Source: an uncultured Frankineae bacterium
GTDB lineage: Bacteria; Actinomycetota; Actinomycetes; Mycobacteriales; SCTD01
Direction: 5' to 3'
NCBI GenBank assembly: GCA_902805805.1
Contig: CADCUE010000289.1
Coordinates: forward strand, 1-22,017
Length of the DNA: 22,017 nucleotides
In this document: positions 7,629-13,744 of the stretch, piece after piece
How the letters are laid out: each line of letters begins with the position of its first letter
Position numbering within the stretch: the stretch's first letter is position 1
The notes under the pieces: model-generated
Database searches by the model: none
Told to the model about the DNA's origin: nothing
The model's input: the letters and a program-made list of their open reading frames with translations, nothing else
Translations under genes and position numbers: made by a program

Positions 7629-7768
7629 CTGTCCACAACCGTGGGCACCCGTCACCGCAGGTCACGGGCTTGGTCGGGACCCCGCCCGCCCGTGGTCGAG
7701 CGGCTGGACAGAGGACGTCCACAGGGACACGCGCACCGTTCCCCACCCTGTCCACACCCCTGTCCACA
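7629..7768 (+). promoter_or_regulatory. Cluster of DnaA-box-like TGTCCACA motifs
   Basis: CTGTCCACA occurs at 7629-7637, 7748-7756 and 7760-7768, with ACGTCCACA at 7715-7723, all in the same orientation. The last two are 12 bases apart. The actinobacterial DnaA box is close to TTGTCCACA, so three copies match at 8 of 9 positions. A partial inverted copy (TGTGGGTGA, 7772-7780) follows. The cluster ends 18 bases before a -35-like TTGACG. DnaA control of the downstream transcript, or a DnaA-titrating site, is inference. Confidence 0.4.
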
Positions 7769-7785
7769 TGCTGTGGGTGAGCACG

Positions 7786-7815
7786 TTGACGATGGTCCGG
7801 ACGGGCTCGTAGCGT
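7786..7815 (+). promoter_or_regulatory. Near-consensus promoter in a convergent gap
   Basis: TTGACG (7786-7791) and TAGCGT (7810-7815) are separated by 18 bases, one of the best -35/-10 pairs in the window. The predicted start is about 7821-7823, which coincides with the left end of the long hairpin. No protein gene follows on this strand before the DUF5679 gene about 1.15 kb away, so a non-coding transcript is the simplest product. Confidence 0.5.
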
Positions 7816-7822
7816 CTGGACG

Positions 7823-7894
7823 ACGGAGCCCCCCGGCGCTCCGGTCCCGTTCGCAAGGGGAAGGCGAACGGGCCCGGATGCCGGGGGGCTCCGT
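7823..7894 (+). ncRNA. Putative small RNA: long near-perfect hairpin (or bidirectional terminator)
   Basis: Outer arms 7823-7837 and 7880-7894 are a perfect 15-bp inverted repeat (ACGGAGCCCCCCGGC and its complement). After a 3/2-base internal loop, inner arms 7841-7854 and 7864-7877 pair at 13 of 14 positions around the loop AAGGGGAAG. The whole 72-nt element starts at the predicted transcription start of the promoter at 7786-7815. It has a C6 tract in the left arm opposite a G6 tract. No T run follows. Alternatively it is only a terminator for the crotonase gene that ends 75 bases away on the other strand. Confidence 0.4.
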
Positions 7895-7957
7895 GGTGTC
7901 GTGGGCTTGGTGGTGTCGTAGGGCAGTGGTCTCGTGGGGCAGCGGTGACCTGTGCTG
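7893..7957. repeat. Degenerate 16-bp tandem repeat
   Basis: Four units at 7893-7909, 7910-7925, 7926-7941 and 7942-7957 follow the pattern GTGGTGTCGTGGGGCA. The first three are closely alike and the fourth is decayed. It lies directly downstream of the long hairpin and just before the crotonase stop codon. G- and T-rich on the plus strand; function unknown. Confidence 0.5.
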
Positions 7958-7968
7958 GTGGCTGAGGC

Positions 7969-8757
7969 CTAGCGGCCCGAGAAGACAGCGGGTCGCTTCT
8001 CGGCACGGGCGCGCAGCCCTTCCTGCAGGTCCGCCGTCGCGAGGGTGACCGGCTGTGCCAGCGCCTCCCACCGCAGGGCGTCCTCGAAGCTCGCATGACC
8101 GCCGTCCGCCAGAGCGATCTTGTGGAACCGCTGCGGCACCGGAGCGCCCGCCGCCACCTGCCCGGCGTGCTCCAGCGCCTTGTCGAGCAGCACGTCGTCG
8201 TCGTACACCGCGCTGGCCAGGCCGAGCCGGAGCATCTCCGGGGCGTCGACGACCCGACCGGTGAGCAGCAGCTCACGGGCGGCGGCGAGGCCGACCACCT
8301 CCGGCAGCAGGTAGGTCGTGGCCATGCCGGCGGCCATGCCCAGCTGGGCGAACGGGACGGTGAACTTCGCGGCCGCGCCGGCGTAGCGGATGTCGCAGGA
8401 CAGGGCGAGGGCGCCGCCGGCACCGACGGCCGCCCCGTTGACGGCCGCGATGGACGGCACGTCGAGCGCCCGCAGTGACAGCCAGGTCGTGTAGAAGGGC
8501 AGCATCCGGTCGCGCAGGTCCGCAGGCGTCGCGTCCGGCTCGGCGGCCAGCCAGCTCACGTCTCCGCCGGCGCAGAAGGCCTTGCCCGCCCCTGTCACGA
8601 CGACGCAGCGCACGCTCCGGTCGCCCTTGAGCGCGGCGACCGCGTCGGCCCACTCGGCGGTGAGCTCGGTCGTCATGGCGTTGCGCTTGTCCGGCAACGC
8701 CAGCGTCAGCAGCACGACTCCGTCGTCGTGCCGGTCCACGGTCAGGGCTGCGGCCAC
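7969..8757 (-). CDS. Enoyl-CoA hydratase/isomerase (crotonase) family protein
   Basis: A 262-aa crotonase-fold protein, probably acting on an acyl-CoA in fatty acid or aromatic catabolism. N-terminal LALPDKRNAMT (CoA-binding strand), GKAFCAGGDVSWL (residues ~58-70, first oxyanion-hole Gly) and IAAVNGAAVGAGGALALSCDIRYAG (~103-127, second oxyanion-hole Gly) are clear. By alignment from memory with rat crotonase, the position of Glu144 is Phe in KFTVPFAQLGMAAG, while the Glu164 equivalent is kept in AAARELLLTG. The enzyme may therefore be an isomerase or another crotonase-type activity rather than a true hydratase. GGAGGAG lies 6 bases before the GTG start. No beta-oxidation partner is adjacent. 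Confidence 0.92.
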   Translation of the reverse strand: MAAALTVDRHDDGVVLLTLALPDKRNAMTTELTAEWADAVAALKGDRSVRCVVVTGAGKAFCAGGDVSWLAAEPDATPADLRDRMLPFYTTWLSLRALDVPSIAAVNGAAVGAGGALALSCDIRYAGAAAKFTVPFAQLGMAAGMATTYLLPEVVGLAAARELLLTGRVVDAPEMLRLGLASAVYDDDVLLDKALEHAGQVAAGAPVPQRFHKIALADGGHASFEDALRWEALAQPVTLATADLQEGLRARAEKRPAVFSGR

Positions 8758-8974
8758 GGCTCGCTCCTCCGGTCGTCGAGATGGAGAGGCACATCGACCT
8801 CTCGGGGGCGCCTGAGGCTACGGCCACGCCCGGGCTCGCGACGCGGCGCGCGGTCGCAGCCCGGATCGATCGCCATCCGGGCTCCCGGGGCTACGCTGCC
8901 GACGGAACGCCCGCGCGCCAACCAGGCCGCGGACCTGCTGGGGCACGGCCCCGTCGACCCGAGTGGAGGACCGC

Positions 8975-9127
8975 GTGGCCGAGAGCTACAACGGTTACTG
9001 CGTGAAGTGCAAGGAGAAGCGCGACTTCGATGGCGAGGTGAAGGTGAGCGAGTCCGGTCGCCGGATGGCGCAGGGCCCGTGCCCGGTCTGCGGCACCAAG
9101 ATGAACCGGATCCTCGGCAAGGCCTGA
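8975..9127 (+). CDS. DUF5679 zinc-ribbon protein
   Basis: A 50-aa protein beginning MAESYNGYCVKCKEKRDFDG. It has two Cys pairs, CVKC (9-12) and CPVCG (36-40), forming a small zinc ribbon, and ends in KMNRILGKA. It matches the short actinobacterial DUF5679 family, whose function is unknown; the basic ribbon would suit nucleic acid or ribosome binding (inference). GGAGG lies 5 bases before the GTG start. In-frame codons are strongly GC3-biased, so it is real despite its size. It ends 63 bases before the convergent hydrolase, with a strong hairpin between them. Confidence 0.88.
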   Translation: MAESYNGYCVKCKEKRDFDGEVKVSESGRRMAQGPCPVCGTKMNRILGKA

Positions 9128-9149
9128 GCACTGCTCTGGCACGACCTGC

Positions 9150-9173
9150 GGCGCGGCCCTCCGGGGCCGCGCC
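9150..9173. terminator. Bidirectional terminator hairpin
   Basis: A perfect 10-bp stem (GGCGCGGCCC paired with GGGCCGCGCC) with a four-base TCCG loop sits in the gap between the convergent DUF5679 and alpha/beta hydrolase genes. There is no long T run, as is usual for actinobacterial terminators. Confidence 0.65.
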
Positions 9174-9190
9174 GTTCGTCGTCCTGCCCG

Positions 9191-9940
9191 TCATCCCGCG
9201 GGCGTGGAAGAGCTCCCGTCCGCTCCTGGGTCCTCGGCGATCTGGTCGAGCAGTGCGGCGAGCGGCGACGGTGCGGCGAGCATCGCGAGGTGGCCACCCG
9301 GGACCTCGTGCAGGACCGGGGCGCTCAGGCGAGCGAGACCGCGTGCCTGCGACTGCTGGGACATCGCGCGGTCGTCGGCCGCCGTCACCACGTGCACGGG
9401 GACGGTGAGCTCCGCCGTCGGGACCCGGTCGGCCAGCAGGCCACGCGGCTCGGGCACACGCCGGTCGAGGACGAGCGCCGTCGCCTGCTCGTCGAGGTCG
9501 GCGCACATCACGCGCAGCGTCTCGCCGCGAGGTGACAGCGTCCCCGCCGGCCGCAGCCGGTAGAGCACCTGCAGCAGGAGCCGCGCCGGCAGGGGCTGCA
9601 GGTCGATGAACGACCGACCCGGCTCGGGCACCGTGGCGGCGACGAACACGACGGCCGCGATCCGCGTCGCGAGCGCGCCGGCGACGGCTGGGGCCAGGAC
9701 CCCGCTCGCCGAGTGGACGACCAGCACGATCCGGTCCGCCGCGGTCCACCCCTCCACCTCGCGCACCACGTGGTCGACGTGGCCCTGCAACCTCAGCGCC
9801 CGCAGATCCGCGGCGGACGAGTCCCGGCCGGGGAGGTCGACCACCAGTGCGGGATGTCGCAGCAACGGAAGGAGGCGCTGCCAGATCCACCCGCCGAGCT
9901 CGCTGCCGTGCAGCAGCACCAGACCCGTCGTTGCGCTCAT
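9191..9940 (-). CDS. Alpha/beta fold hydrolase
   Basis: A 249-aa alpha/beta hydrolase. The oxyanion strand reads VLLHGSELGGWIW (8-20). The nucleophile elbow is LVVHSASG (73-80), where the usual G-x-S-x-G has Val and Ser in place of the two glycines and Ser77 is the probable nucleophile. An acid lies in TAADDRAMSQQ, and the base is the His of PGGHLAML near residue 220. The set fits the family of short esterases and hydroxynitrile-lyase-like proteins with relaxed elbow motifs. The substrate is unknown. GGGAGTGG precedes the ATG at 9940. It is divergent from the ThiF-like gene; a TACCGT about 30 bases upstream could be its -10. Confidence 0.88.
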   Translation of the reverse strand: MSATTGLVLLHGSELGGWIWQRLLPLLRHPALVVDLPGRDSSAADLRALRLQGHVDHVVREVEGWTAADRIVLVVHSASGVLAPAVAGALATRIAAVVFVAATVPEPGRSFIDLQPLPARLLLQVLYRLRPAGTLSPRGETLRVMCADLDEQATALVLDRRVPEPRGLLADRVPTAELTVPVHVVTAADDRAMSQQSQARGLARLSAPVLHEVPGGHLAMLAAPSPLAALLDQIAEDPGADGSSSTPAG

Positions 9941-10023
9941 CGGCCACTCCCGTCCTCGACGTGCCGGACGGTACGCGGGGCCACCGACGGTCCTGGGCCG
10001 GCCAGCGGCGGCGATGGCTGACG

Positions 10024-10060
10024 CTGTGGACGGCCGGCGCTCCCTGTGGACGCCCGGCGC
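10024..10060. repeat. Pair of 17-bp direct repeats containing TGTGGACG
   Basis: 10024-10040 and 10044-10060 are identical but for one base (CTGTGGACG-G/C-CCGGCGC), with a 20-bp period. They lie 54 bases before the ThiF-like start in the divergent promoter region. TGTGGACG is the reverse complement of CGTCCACA, similar to the boxes at 7.6-7.8 kb. This could be an operator pair. Confidence 0.5.
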
Positions 10061-10113
10061 GGCCGGCGGCTCGCGGTGTCAGCCTCGACCTCCCCGAGCT
10101 CCTGGAGGTCCAC

Positions 10114-11148
10114 GTGCGGCCCGTCCTGACTCCCGCCGTGTCACCCCTCTGGCGGGACTCCCGGACCCTGCAGCTCGGCCGCGGCAGCGGCCGGTCGGCG
10201 GTCGTGCGAGGCCTCGACGCCTCGCTCAGGGCGAGTCTGCGGCTGCTCGACGGCACGCTCGACCGTGCCTCGTTGATCCGGACCGCCGGGACGCAGGGCT
10301 GTCGGCCCGAGCACATGGGGGCGCTGCTGGACCTGCTCGACCACACCGGACTGCTCGACGACGCGGGCCAGGACCGCGCCTGCACTCAGGGGCTGACCCC
10401 GTTGGAGCGGGCCCGGCTGTCCGCCGACACCGCGTCCCTGGCGCTGGTGCGCGGGGACGGTGGCCAACCGGCGATCGAGCTGCGCTCTGCGGCGTCCGTG
10501 GTCGTCGTCGGCGCCGGACGGGTCGGCGTGCCGCTGGCGCTCGCCCTCGCCGCAGCCGGGATCGGGGCCGTGGACGTGCTGGACGACGGGCTCGCCCGAC
10601 CGGAGGACACGGGAGTCGGAGGTCTGCCACTGGAGGTCGTGGGACGGCCGCGAGGACACGCGGCGCGCGACCTCCTCCGCCGCACCGCTCCGTCCATGCC
10701 GCAGACGCCGGTCGACCGGCCCGACCTCGTCGTGCTGGCGGACGCCCACGGCGAGCCGCCGGCGCACGGTCGCGACCTGGTGCTGGACGGCACCCCCCAT
10801 CTGCGGGTCGAGGTGCGGGACAGCACCGGGGTCGTGGGCCCGCTGGTGCTGCCGGGGCGCACCCCCTGCCTGCGCTGTCTCGATCTCACCCGGTGCGACC
10901 TCGATCCGGCCTGGCCCGCGCTGGCGGCACAGCTCGCCGCATCGAGCACGGGCTCGGCGGCCTGCGACGGACCTCTCGCGCTCGCGGTGGCTGCCCAGGG
11001 CGCGATGCAGGTGCTCGCCATGGTGGACGGCACGACGGATCCGGCCACGCTCGGCGGCACGGTGGAGATGGCCGTGCCCGACTGGCGGTGGCGCCGGCGC
11101 AGCTGGCCGCTGCACCCCGACTGCGGGTGCGCCGCCGAGCTCGAGTGA
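10114..11148 (+). CDS. E1/ThiF-like adenylyltransferase-fold protein
   Basis: A 344-aa protein. The N-terminal ~120 residues (LWRDSRTLQLG..., GLDASLRASLRLLDGTLDR) form a winged-helix-like leader region seen in actinobacterial ThiF/TOMM cyclodehydratase-related proteins. A Rossmann domain follows with VVVVGAGRVGVPLALALAAAGIGAVDVLDDG at about 129-158. The C-terminal half has a zinc-type Cys set: CLRCLD plus a later HPDCGCA near the end, like the CxxC/CxxC of E1 enzymes. The usual E1 Arg finger region is poorly conserved (ARPEDTGVGG), so adenylation of a target C terminus is uncertain. No ThiS/MoaD or peptide precursor is nearby. GGAGG lies 5 bases before the GTG at 10114, which decides the start; the open frame extends further upstream without support. 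Confidence 0.85.
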   Translation: MRPVLTPAVSPLWRDSRTLQLGRGSGRSAVVRGLDASLRASLRLLDGTLDRASLIRTAGTQGCRPEHMGALLDLLDHTGLLDDAGQDRACTQGLTPLERARLSADTASLALVRGDGGQPAIELRSAASVVVVGAGRVGVPLALALAAAGIGAVDVLDDGLARPEDTGVGGLPLEVVGRPRGHAARDLLRRTAPSMPQTPVDRPDLVVLADAHGEPPAHGRDLVLDGTPHLRVEVRDSTGVVGPLVLPGRTPCLRCLDLTRCDLDPAWPALAAQLAASSTGSAACDGPLALAVAAQGAMQVLAMVDGTTDPATLGGTVEMAVPDWRWRRRSWPLHPDCGCAAELE

Positions 11149-11160
11149 CGGACCGAGAAC

Positions 11161-11493
11161 TCAGAACGGCGGTGGGTCATCGCCGTCGTCCTGGTCGTCC
11201 GCCCGGTCGGTCCTGGCGTCTACGGCGTCGTCACCCCGGGACGTGTCGCCGGAGAGTCTGCCGCGGAGCGCGCCCCTGTCGTCCCTTGCAGGTCCACCGG
11301 ACGCGCGCCGATCATCCTCGTCGTCCGGGAGGTCGGTGCGGCTCAGCAGCTCGGCGTCGGGGCAGGGCTCGACCGTCGGTGGTGGTCGCAGTGGCGGCAG
11401 GTCGGTGTGCAGTTCGACGTGCGGTGGCGGTGCGTGCGGTCCGGGACGGGTGTAGACCCGACCCGCCAGCCCGCAGAGCGGCCCGCTGCCCAC
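11161..11493 (-). CDS. Proline- and aspartate-rich hypothetical protein
   Basis: About 110 aa from the GTG at 11493, or 135 aa if the ATG at 11568 is used. That longer form would overlap the divergent ABC1 start by 11 bases, so the shorter form is preferred. The middle is histidine/proline-rich (RPGPHAPPPHVELHTDLPPLRPPP), and the C-terminal half is acidic and probably disordered (LPDDEDDRR ... DDQDDGDDPPPF). No domain is recognised and no ribosome binding site supports either start. Third-position GC is good but a little lower than in neighbours, so this may be fast-evolving or not a gene. It converges on the ThiF-like gene with a 12-base gap. Confidence 0.45.
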   Translation of the reverse strand: MGSGPLCGLAGRVYTRPGPHAPPPHVELHTDLPPLRPPPTVEPCPDAELLSRTDLPDDEDDRRASGGPARDDRGALRGRLSGDTSRGDDAVDARTDRADDQDDGDDPPPF

Positions 11494-11545
11494 ACGAAAG
11501 GGTGTGACACGCGAGCCTCGTGCGGCGCCGGCCCCTCCGGAGGGC

Positions 11546-11551
11546 GACACT
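11546..11551 (+). promoter_or_regulatory. Possible -10 element of a leaderless ABC1 kinase mRNA
   Basis: GACACT (nANNNT) ends 6 bases before the GTG at 11558. It is weaker than the TANNNT cases. A GGAGGG at 11538-11543 lies rather far upstream to serve as the ribosome binding site. Confidence 0.3.
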
Positions 11552-11557
11552 GTTGGA

Positions 11558-12874
11558 GTGAGCGACATCCCACGGCGCGCCGTGACACGGTCGGCCAAGC
11601 TGGCCGGCCTGCCGCTGGGCGTCGCGGGACGGGCGACCATCGGTCTGGGCAAGCGCCTCGGTGGCCGGCCGGCCGAGGCGGTCACCGCCGAGCTGCAGGC
11701 GCGCACGGCCGAGCAGCTGTTCCAGGTGCTGGGGCAGCTCAAGGGCGGCGCCATGAAGCTCGGTCAGGCGCTGTCGGTCTTCGAGGCGGCGCTGCCCGAG
11801 GACCTGGCCGCTCCGTACCGGGCCGCTCTGACCAAGCTGCAGGAGGCCGCGCCACCGCTGCCCGCGGCGACGGTGCACGGCGTGCTGGCGCTGGAGCTGG
11901 GCCCCCGCTGGCGCGAGCTGTTCGCGCACTTCGACGACCGGCCGGCCGCCGCGGCCAGCATCGGCCAGGTGCACAGGGCCGTGTGGGCCGACGGCCGGGA
12001 GGTGGCCGTCAAGATCCAGTACCCCGGTGCCGGGCCGGCGCTGCTGTCCGACCTCCGGCAGCTCAGCCGGGTGGCCCGCCTGTTCTCCGTCTTCACCCCC
12101 GGGCTCGACGTCAAGCCGCTCATCGAGGAGCTCGAGGCGCGGGTGACCGAGGAGCTCGACTACCGGCTGGAGGCGGAGGCGCAGGAGACCTTCGCCGCGG
12201 CGTACGACGGCGACCAGGAGATCCGCGTCCCCGACGTCGTGACCGGGACCGAGCGGGTCCTCGTGACGGAGTGGATGGAGGGCGTCCCGCTGTCGCACAC
12301 CATCCGCGAGGGCACCCCGGAGGAGCGGGACCGAGCCTCGCTGCTGCTCGCCCGGTTCCTGCTGTCCGGCCCCGTGCTCGCGGGTCTGCTCCACGCCGAC
12401 CCGCACCCCGGCAACTTCCGCCTGCTGCCCGACGGGCGGCTGGGCGTCATCGACTTCGGTGCCGTCAACCGCCTCCCCGACGGCTCCCCCGAGCCGATCG
12501 GCCGGCTGGCGCGGCTCGCCCTCGCCGGCAGGGCCGACGAGGTCCTGGCCGGCCTGCGTGCGGAGGGCTTCGTCAAGGGGTCGATCGACGTGGACGCCGA
12601 CGAGGTGCTCCGCTACCTGCTGCCCCTGCTGGAGCCGGTCGACCAGCCGACGTTCCGCTTCAGCCGGGCGTGGCTGCGCGAGCAGGCCATCCGCATCGGC
12701 GACCCCCGGTCGCCGGCGGCGCAGCTCGGCCGCCAGCTCAACCTGCCGCCGTCGTACCTGCTCATCCACCGCGTCACGATGGGGACCATCGGCGTGCTGT
12801 GCCAGCTCAACGGCCAGGCGGACTACCGCTCCGAGCTCGAGCGCTGGCAGCCCGGCTTCGCCACCTCCGCCTAG
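11558..12874 (+). CDS. ABC1/UbiB (AarF) atypical protein kinase
   Basis: A 438-aa ABC1 family protein, comparable with the ABC1 gene of the M. tuberculosis Rv3197 neighbourhood. The family's defining signatures are present. The N-terminal KxGQ motif is MKLGQALS with Lys67 and Gln70. The alanine-rich P-loop substitute is AAAASIGQVHRA (130-141). The ATP-site lysine is in VAVKIQYPG (Lys152). The ExD-type segment is EELDYRLEAEAQ. The catalytic HADPHPGN is at 279-286, and the metal-binding DFG is in GVIDFGAVNR (Asp299). UbiB-type proteins are ATPases acting in lipid or quinone metabolism rather than classical protein kinases; the actinobacterial substrate is unknown. The GTG start at 11558 gives the normal family length. 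It converges on the DUF1653 gene with 13 bases between stops. Confidence 0.95.
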   Translation: MSDIPRRAVTRSAKLAGLPLGVAGRATIGLGKRLGGRPAEAVTAELQARTAEQLFQVLGQLKGGAMKLGQALSVFEAALPEDLAAPYRAALTKLQEAAPPLPAATVHGVLALELGPRWRELFAHFDDRPAAAASIGQVHRAVWADGREVAVKIQYPGAGPALLSDLRQLSRVARLFSVFTPGLDVKPLIEELEARVTEELDYRLEAEAQETFAAAYDGDQEIRVPDVVTGTERVLVTEWMEGVPLSHTIREGTPEERDRASLLLARFLLSGPVLAGLLHADPHPGNFRLLPDGRLGVIDFGAVNRLPDGSPEPIGRLARLALAGRADEVLAGLRAEGFVKGSIDVDADEVLRYLLPLLEPVDQPTFRFSRAWLREQAIRIGDPRSPAAQLGRQLNLPPSYLLIHRVTMGTIGVLCQLNGQADYRSELERWQPGFATSA

Positions 12875-12887
12875 CGCCGAACGTCGT

Positions 12888-13112
12888 TCAGCCCGGTCCT
12901 CGGTAGGAGAACCGCGGCACGCCCGGCGCGGCCTCCCCGAGGAAGTCGTCGGCCGTGCGGACCGCCAGGCGCGGACCGGCCACGTCGTACAGCGGGACGT
13001 AGACGACCACCGTGCGGCCCTCGTGGTCGGCGTCGTGGCCCAGGCCCAGGACGAGGTAGTCCCGGCCCTTCCAGTGGCGCCAGACCCCCGCCGGCACGTC
13101 GGGCAGGCTCAC
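12888..13112 (-). CDS. DUF1653 family protein
   Basis: A 74-aa protein matching DUF1653: GVWRHWKGRDYLVLGLGHDADHEG, VVYVPLYDVAGPRLAVRTADDFLGE and a final PRFSYRG. The family pattern is 'G.YRHYKG..Y.V......E...VVY..LY...L.VRP...F...PRF.Y'. It folds as a small beta barrel of unknown role. The GTG start at 13112 overlaps the stop of the upstream CxxC gene (GTGA), with GAGGAG 5-6 bases upstream, so translation is coupled. Confidence 0.85.
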   Translation of the reverse strand: MSLPDVPAGVWRHWKGRDYLVLGLGHDADHEGRTVVVYVPLYDVAGPRLAVRTADDFLGEAAPGVPRFSYRGPG

Positions 13113-13300
13113 CAGTGCTCCTCGTCGAGCTGAGCCTCCATCGACCGGACGTGCCGCCGCGTGCAGGCCTCGCACACGCTGGCTGCCCCGCGCGGACCCT
13201 GCGACGTCGACCAGGTCAGCGGCGCGGGCGCCGCGACGGACAGGTGGCACACGGCGCAGGTGACGCTCGCCGCCTCCGAGGCGGGCCGGGAGTCAGCCAC
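13109..13300 (-). CDS. Small CxxC/CxxC protein
   Basis: A 63-aa protein with a paired-cysteine pattern: CAVC at 15-18 and CEAC at 43-46, followed by TRRHVRSMEAQLDEEHW. The two Cys pairs are 24 residues apart and likely bind one zinc ion. I recognise no named family. The GTG start at 13300 lies 3 bases after the stop of the sigma-4-like gene, and its stop overlaps the DUF1653 start, so it is the middle gene of a three-gene operon. If the ECF-type promoter upstream is real, a thiol/redox role would be attractive, but that is inference. Confidence 0.75.
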   Translation of the reverse strand: MADSRPASEAASVTCAVCHLSVAAPAPLTWSTSQGPRGAASVCEACTRRHVRSMEAQLDEEHW

Positions 13301-13303
13301 GGC

Positions 13304-13591
13304 TCAGGCGTCGAGGTCGGCCAGGGCCGCGCGCAGCAGCTGCAGGCCCTTGCGCGCGAGCGCGTCGGCATCGGCCACCTCGGCGTCCAGCTCCATCGCG
13401 GCACCCACCGGTCCCTCGGCGTAGCCGTGCGCCGCGACGACGGCCGCCCGCTCGGGGGCCGGCAGCGCCGCCAGCGCCCGGTCGAGGCGGTCGAGCAGCT
13501 CGGGGTGGGACAGCTCGGGCTCGTCGGCCGCCACCGCCTCGACGACGTGCGAGGGCAGCGGGCGGCAGCGCGGAGGTCGTTCGGCGGTCAC
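13304..13591 (-). CDS. Stand-alone sigma-70 region 4-like protein
   Basis: A 95-aa protein. After a basic N terminus (TAERPPRCRPLPSHVVEAVA), residues ~38-92 read LLDRLDRALAALPAPERAAVVAAHGYAEGPVGAAMELDAEVADADALARKGLQLLRAAL. This follows the spacing of sigma region 4 (ALxxLPxxERxxxxxxxxxGxxxxxxAxxLxxxxxxVxxxxxxGLxxLR). No region 2 is present, so it cannot be a complete sigma factor. It may be a degenerate DNA-binding or protein-binding module. The GTG at 13591 is chosen because GAGAGGAG lies 5 bases upstream; an earlier in-frame GTG at 13618 would place this ribosome binding site inside the gene. It is the first gene of the operon. The identification rests on pattern, not on a search. Confidence 0.7.
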   Translation of the reverse strand: MTAERPPRCRPLPSHVVEAVAADEPELSHPELLDRLDRALAALPAPERAAVVAAHGYAEGPVGAAMELDAEVADADALARKGLQLLRAALADLDA

Positions 13592-13618
13592 TCGTCTCCT
13601 CTCGGCGGGCAGAACCAC

Positions 13619-13650
13619 GACAGCCGCCCCGGTCGCCCGGAGCGGCTGTC
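13619..13650 (-). promoter_or_regulatory. Leader hairpin before the sigma-4-like gene
   Basis: A 9-bp stem (GACAGCCGC with GCGGCTGTC) continues, after one mismatch, into a 4-bp CCGG/CCGG stem with a TCGC loop. It lies 28 bases before the GTG at 13591, just upstream of the ribosome binding site. It could be an attenuator, an mRNA stabiliser, or a terminator of an upstream transcript. There is no T run. Confidence 0.45.
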
Positions 13651-13685
13651 GCGTGCCTTCCCGTCAGGTCGCCTCACGGCGGTGC

Positions 13686-13705
13686 GTCGCTCGTAGCGAC
13701 ATTTT
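13686..13705 (+). terminator. Hairpin followed by five T residues
   Basis: GTCGCT and AGCGAC pair around CGT and are followed on the plus strand by ATTTTT, a rare T run in this DNA. As a terminator it would stop plus-strand transcripts running antisense through the mini-operon, since the ABC1 gene ends 810 bases before it. Read as DNA, the 15-bp palindrome could instead be an operator in the leader of the minus-strand operon. Confidence 0.4.
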
Positions 13706-13744
13706 TGGGACCGGGGGCCATGTATCGGGTCGGCACCACCATGA

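Larger units (their letters stand above)
7587..7968. other. 382-base convergent intergenic region with non-coding signals
   Basis: The only gap over 300 bases. It lies between the DUF2342 stop (+) and the crotonase stop (-), where normally only a terminator is expected. From left to right it holds TGTCCACA-type motifs (7629-7768), a promoter-like element (7786-7815), a long hairpin (7823-7894) and a degenerate 16-bp tandem repeat (7893-7957). No convincing protein was found in either strand. Confidence 0.6.

Noticed and set aside
7629..7768. Chromosomal origin oriC
   Set aside because: The DnaA-like boxes are few, there is no AT-rich unwinding element, and dnaA, dnaN and related genes are not adjacent.
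7823..7894. 6C RNA or 4.5S SRP RNA
   Set aside because: The left arm has a C6 tract, but 6C RNA has two hairpins with C-rich loops, while here the C6 pairs with a G6 in one long stem. The conserved SRP apical GGAA/AGCAG motif is absent.
12875..13300. whiB7 next to the ABC1 gene, as in M. tuberculosis
   Set aside because: No four-cysteine WhiB pattern with the GVWGG turn is present; the genes there are DUF1653 and a different CxxC protein.
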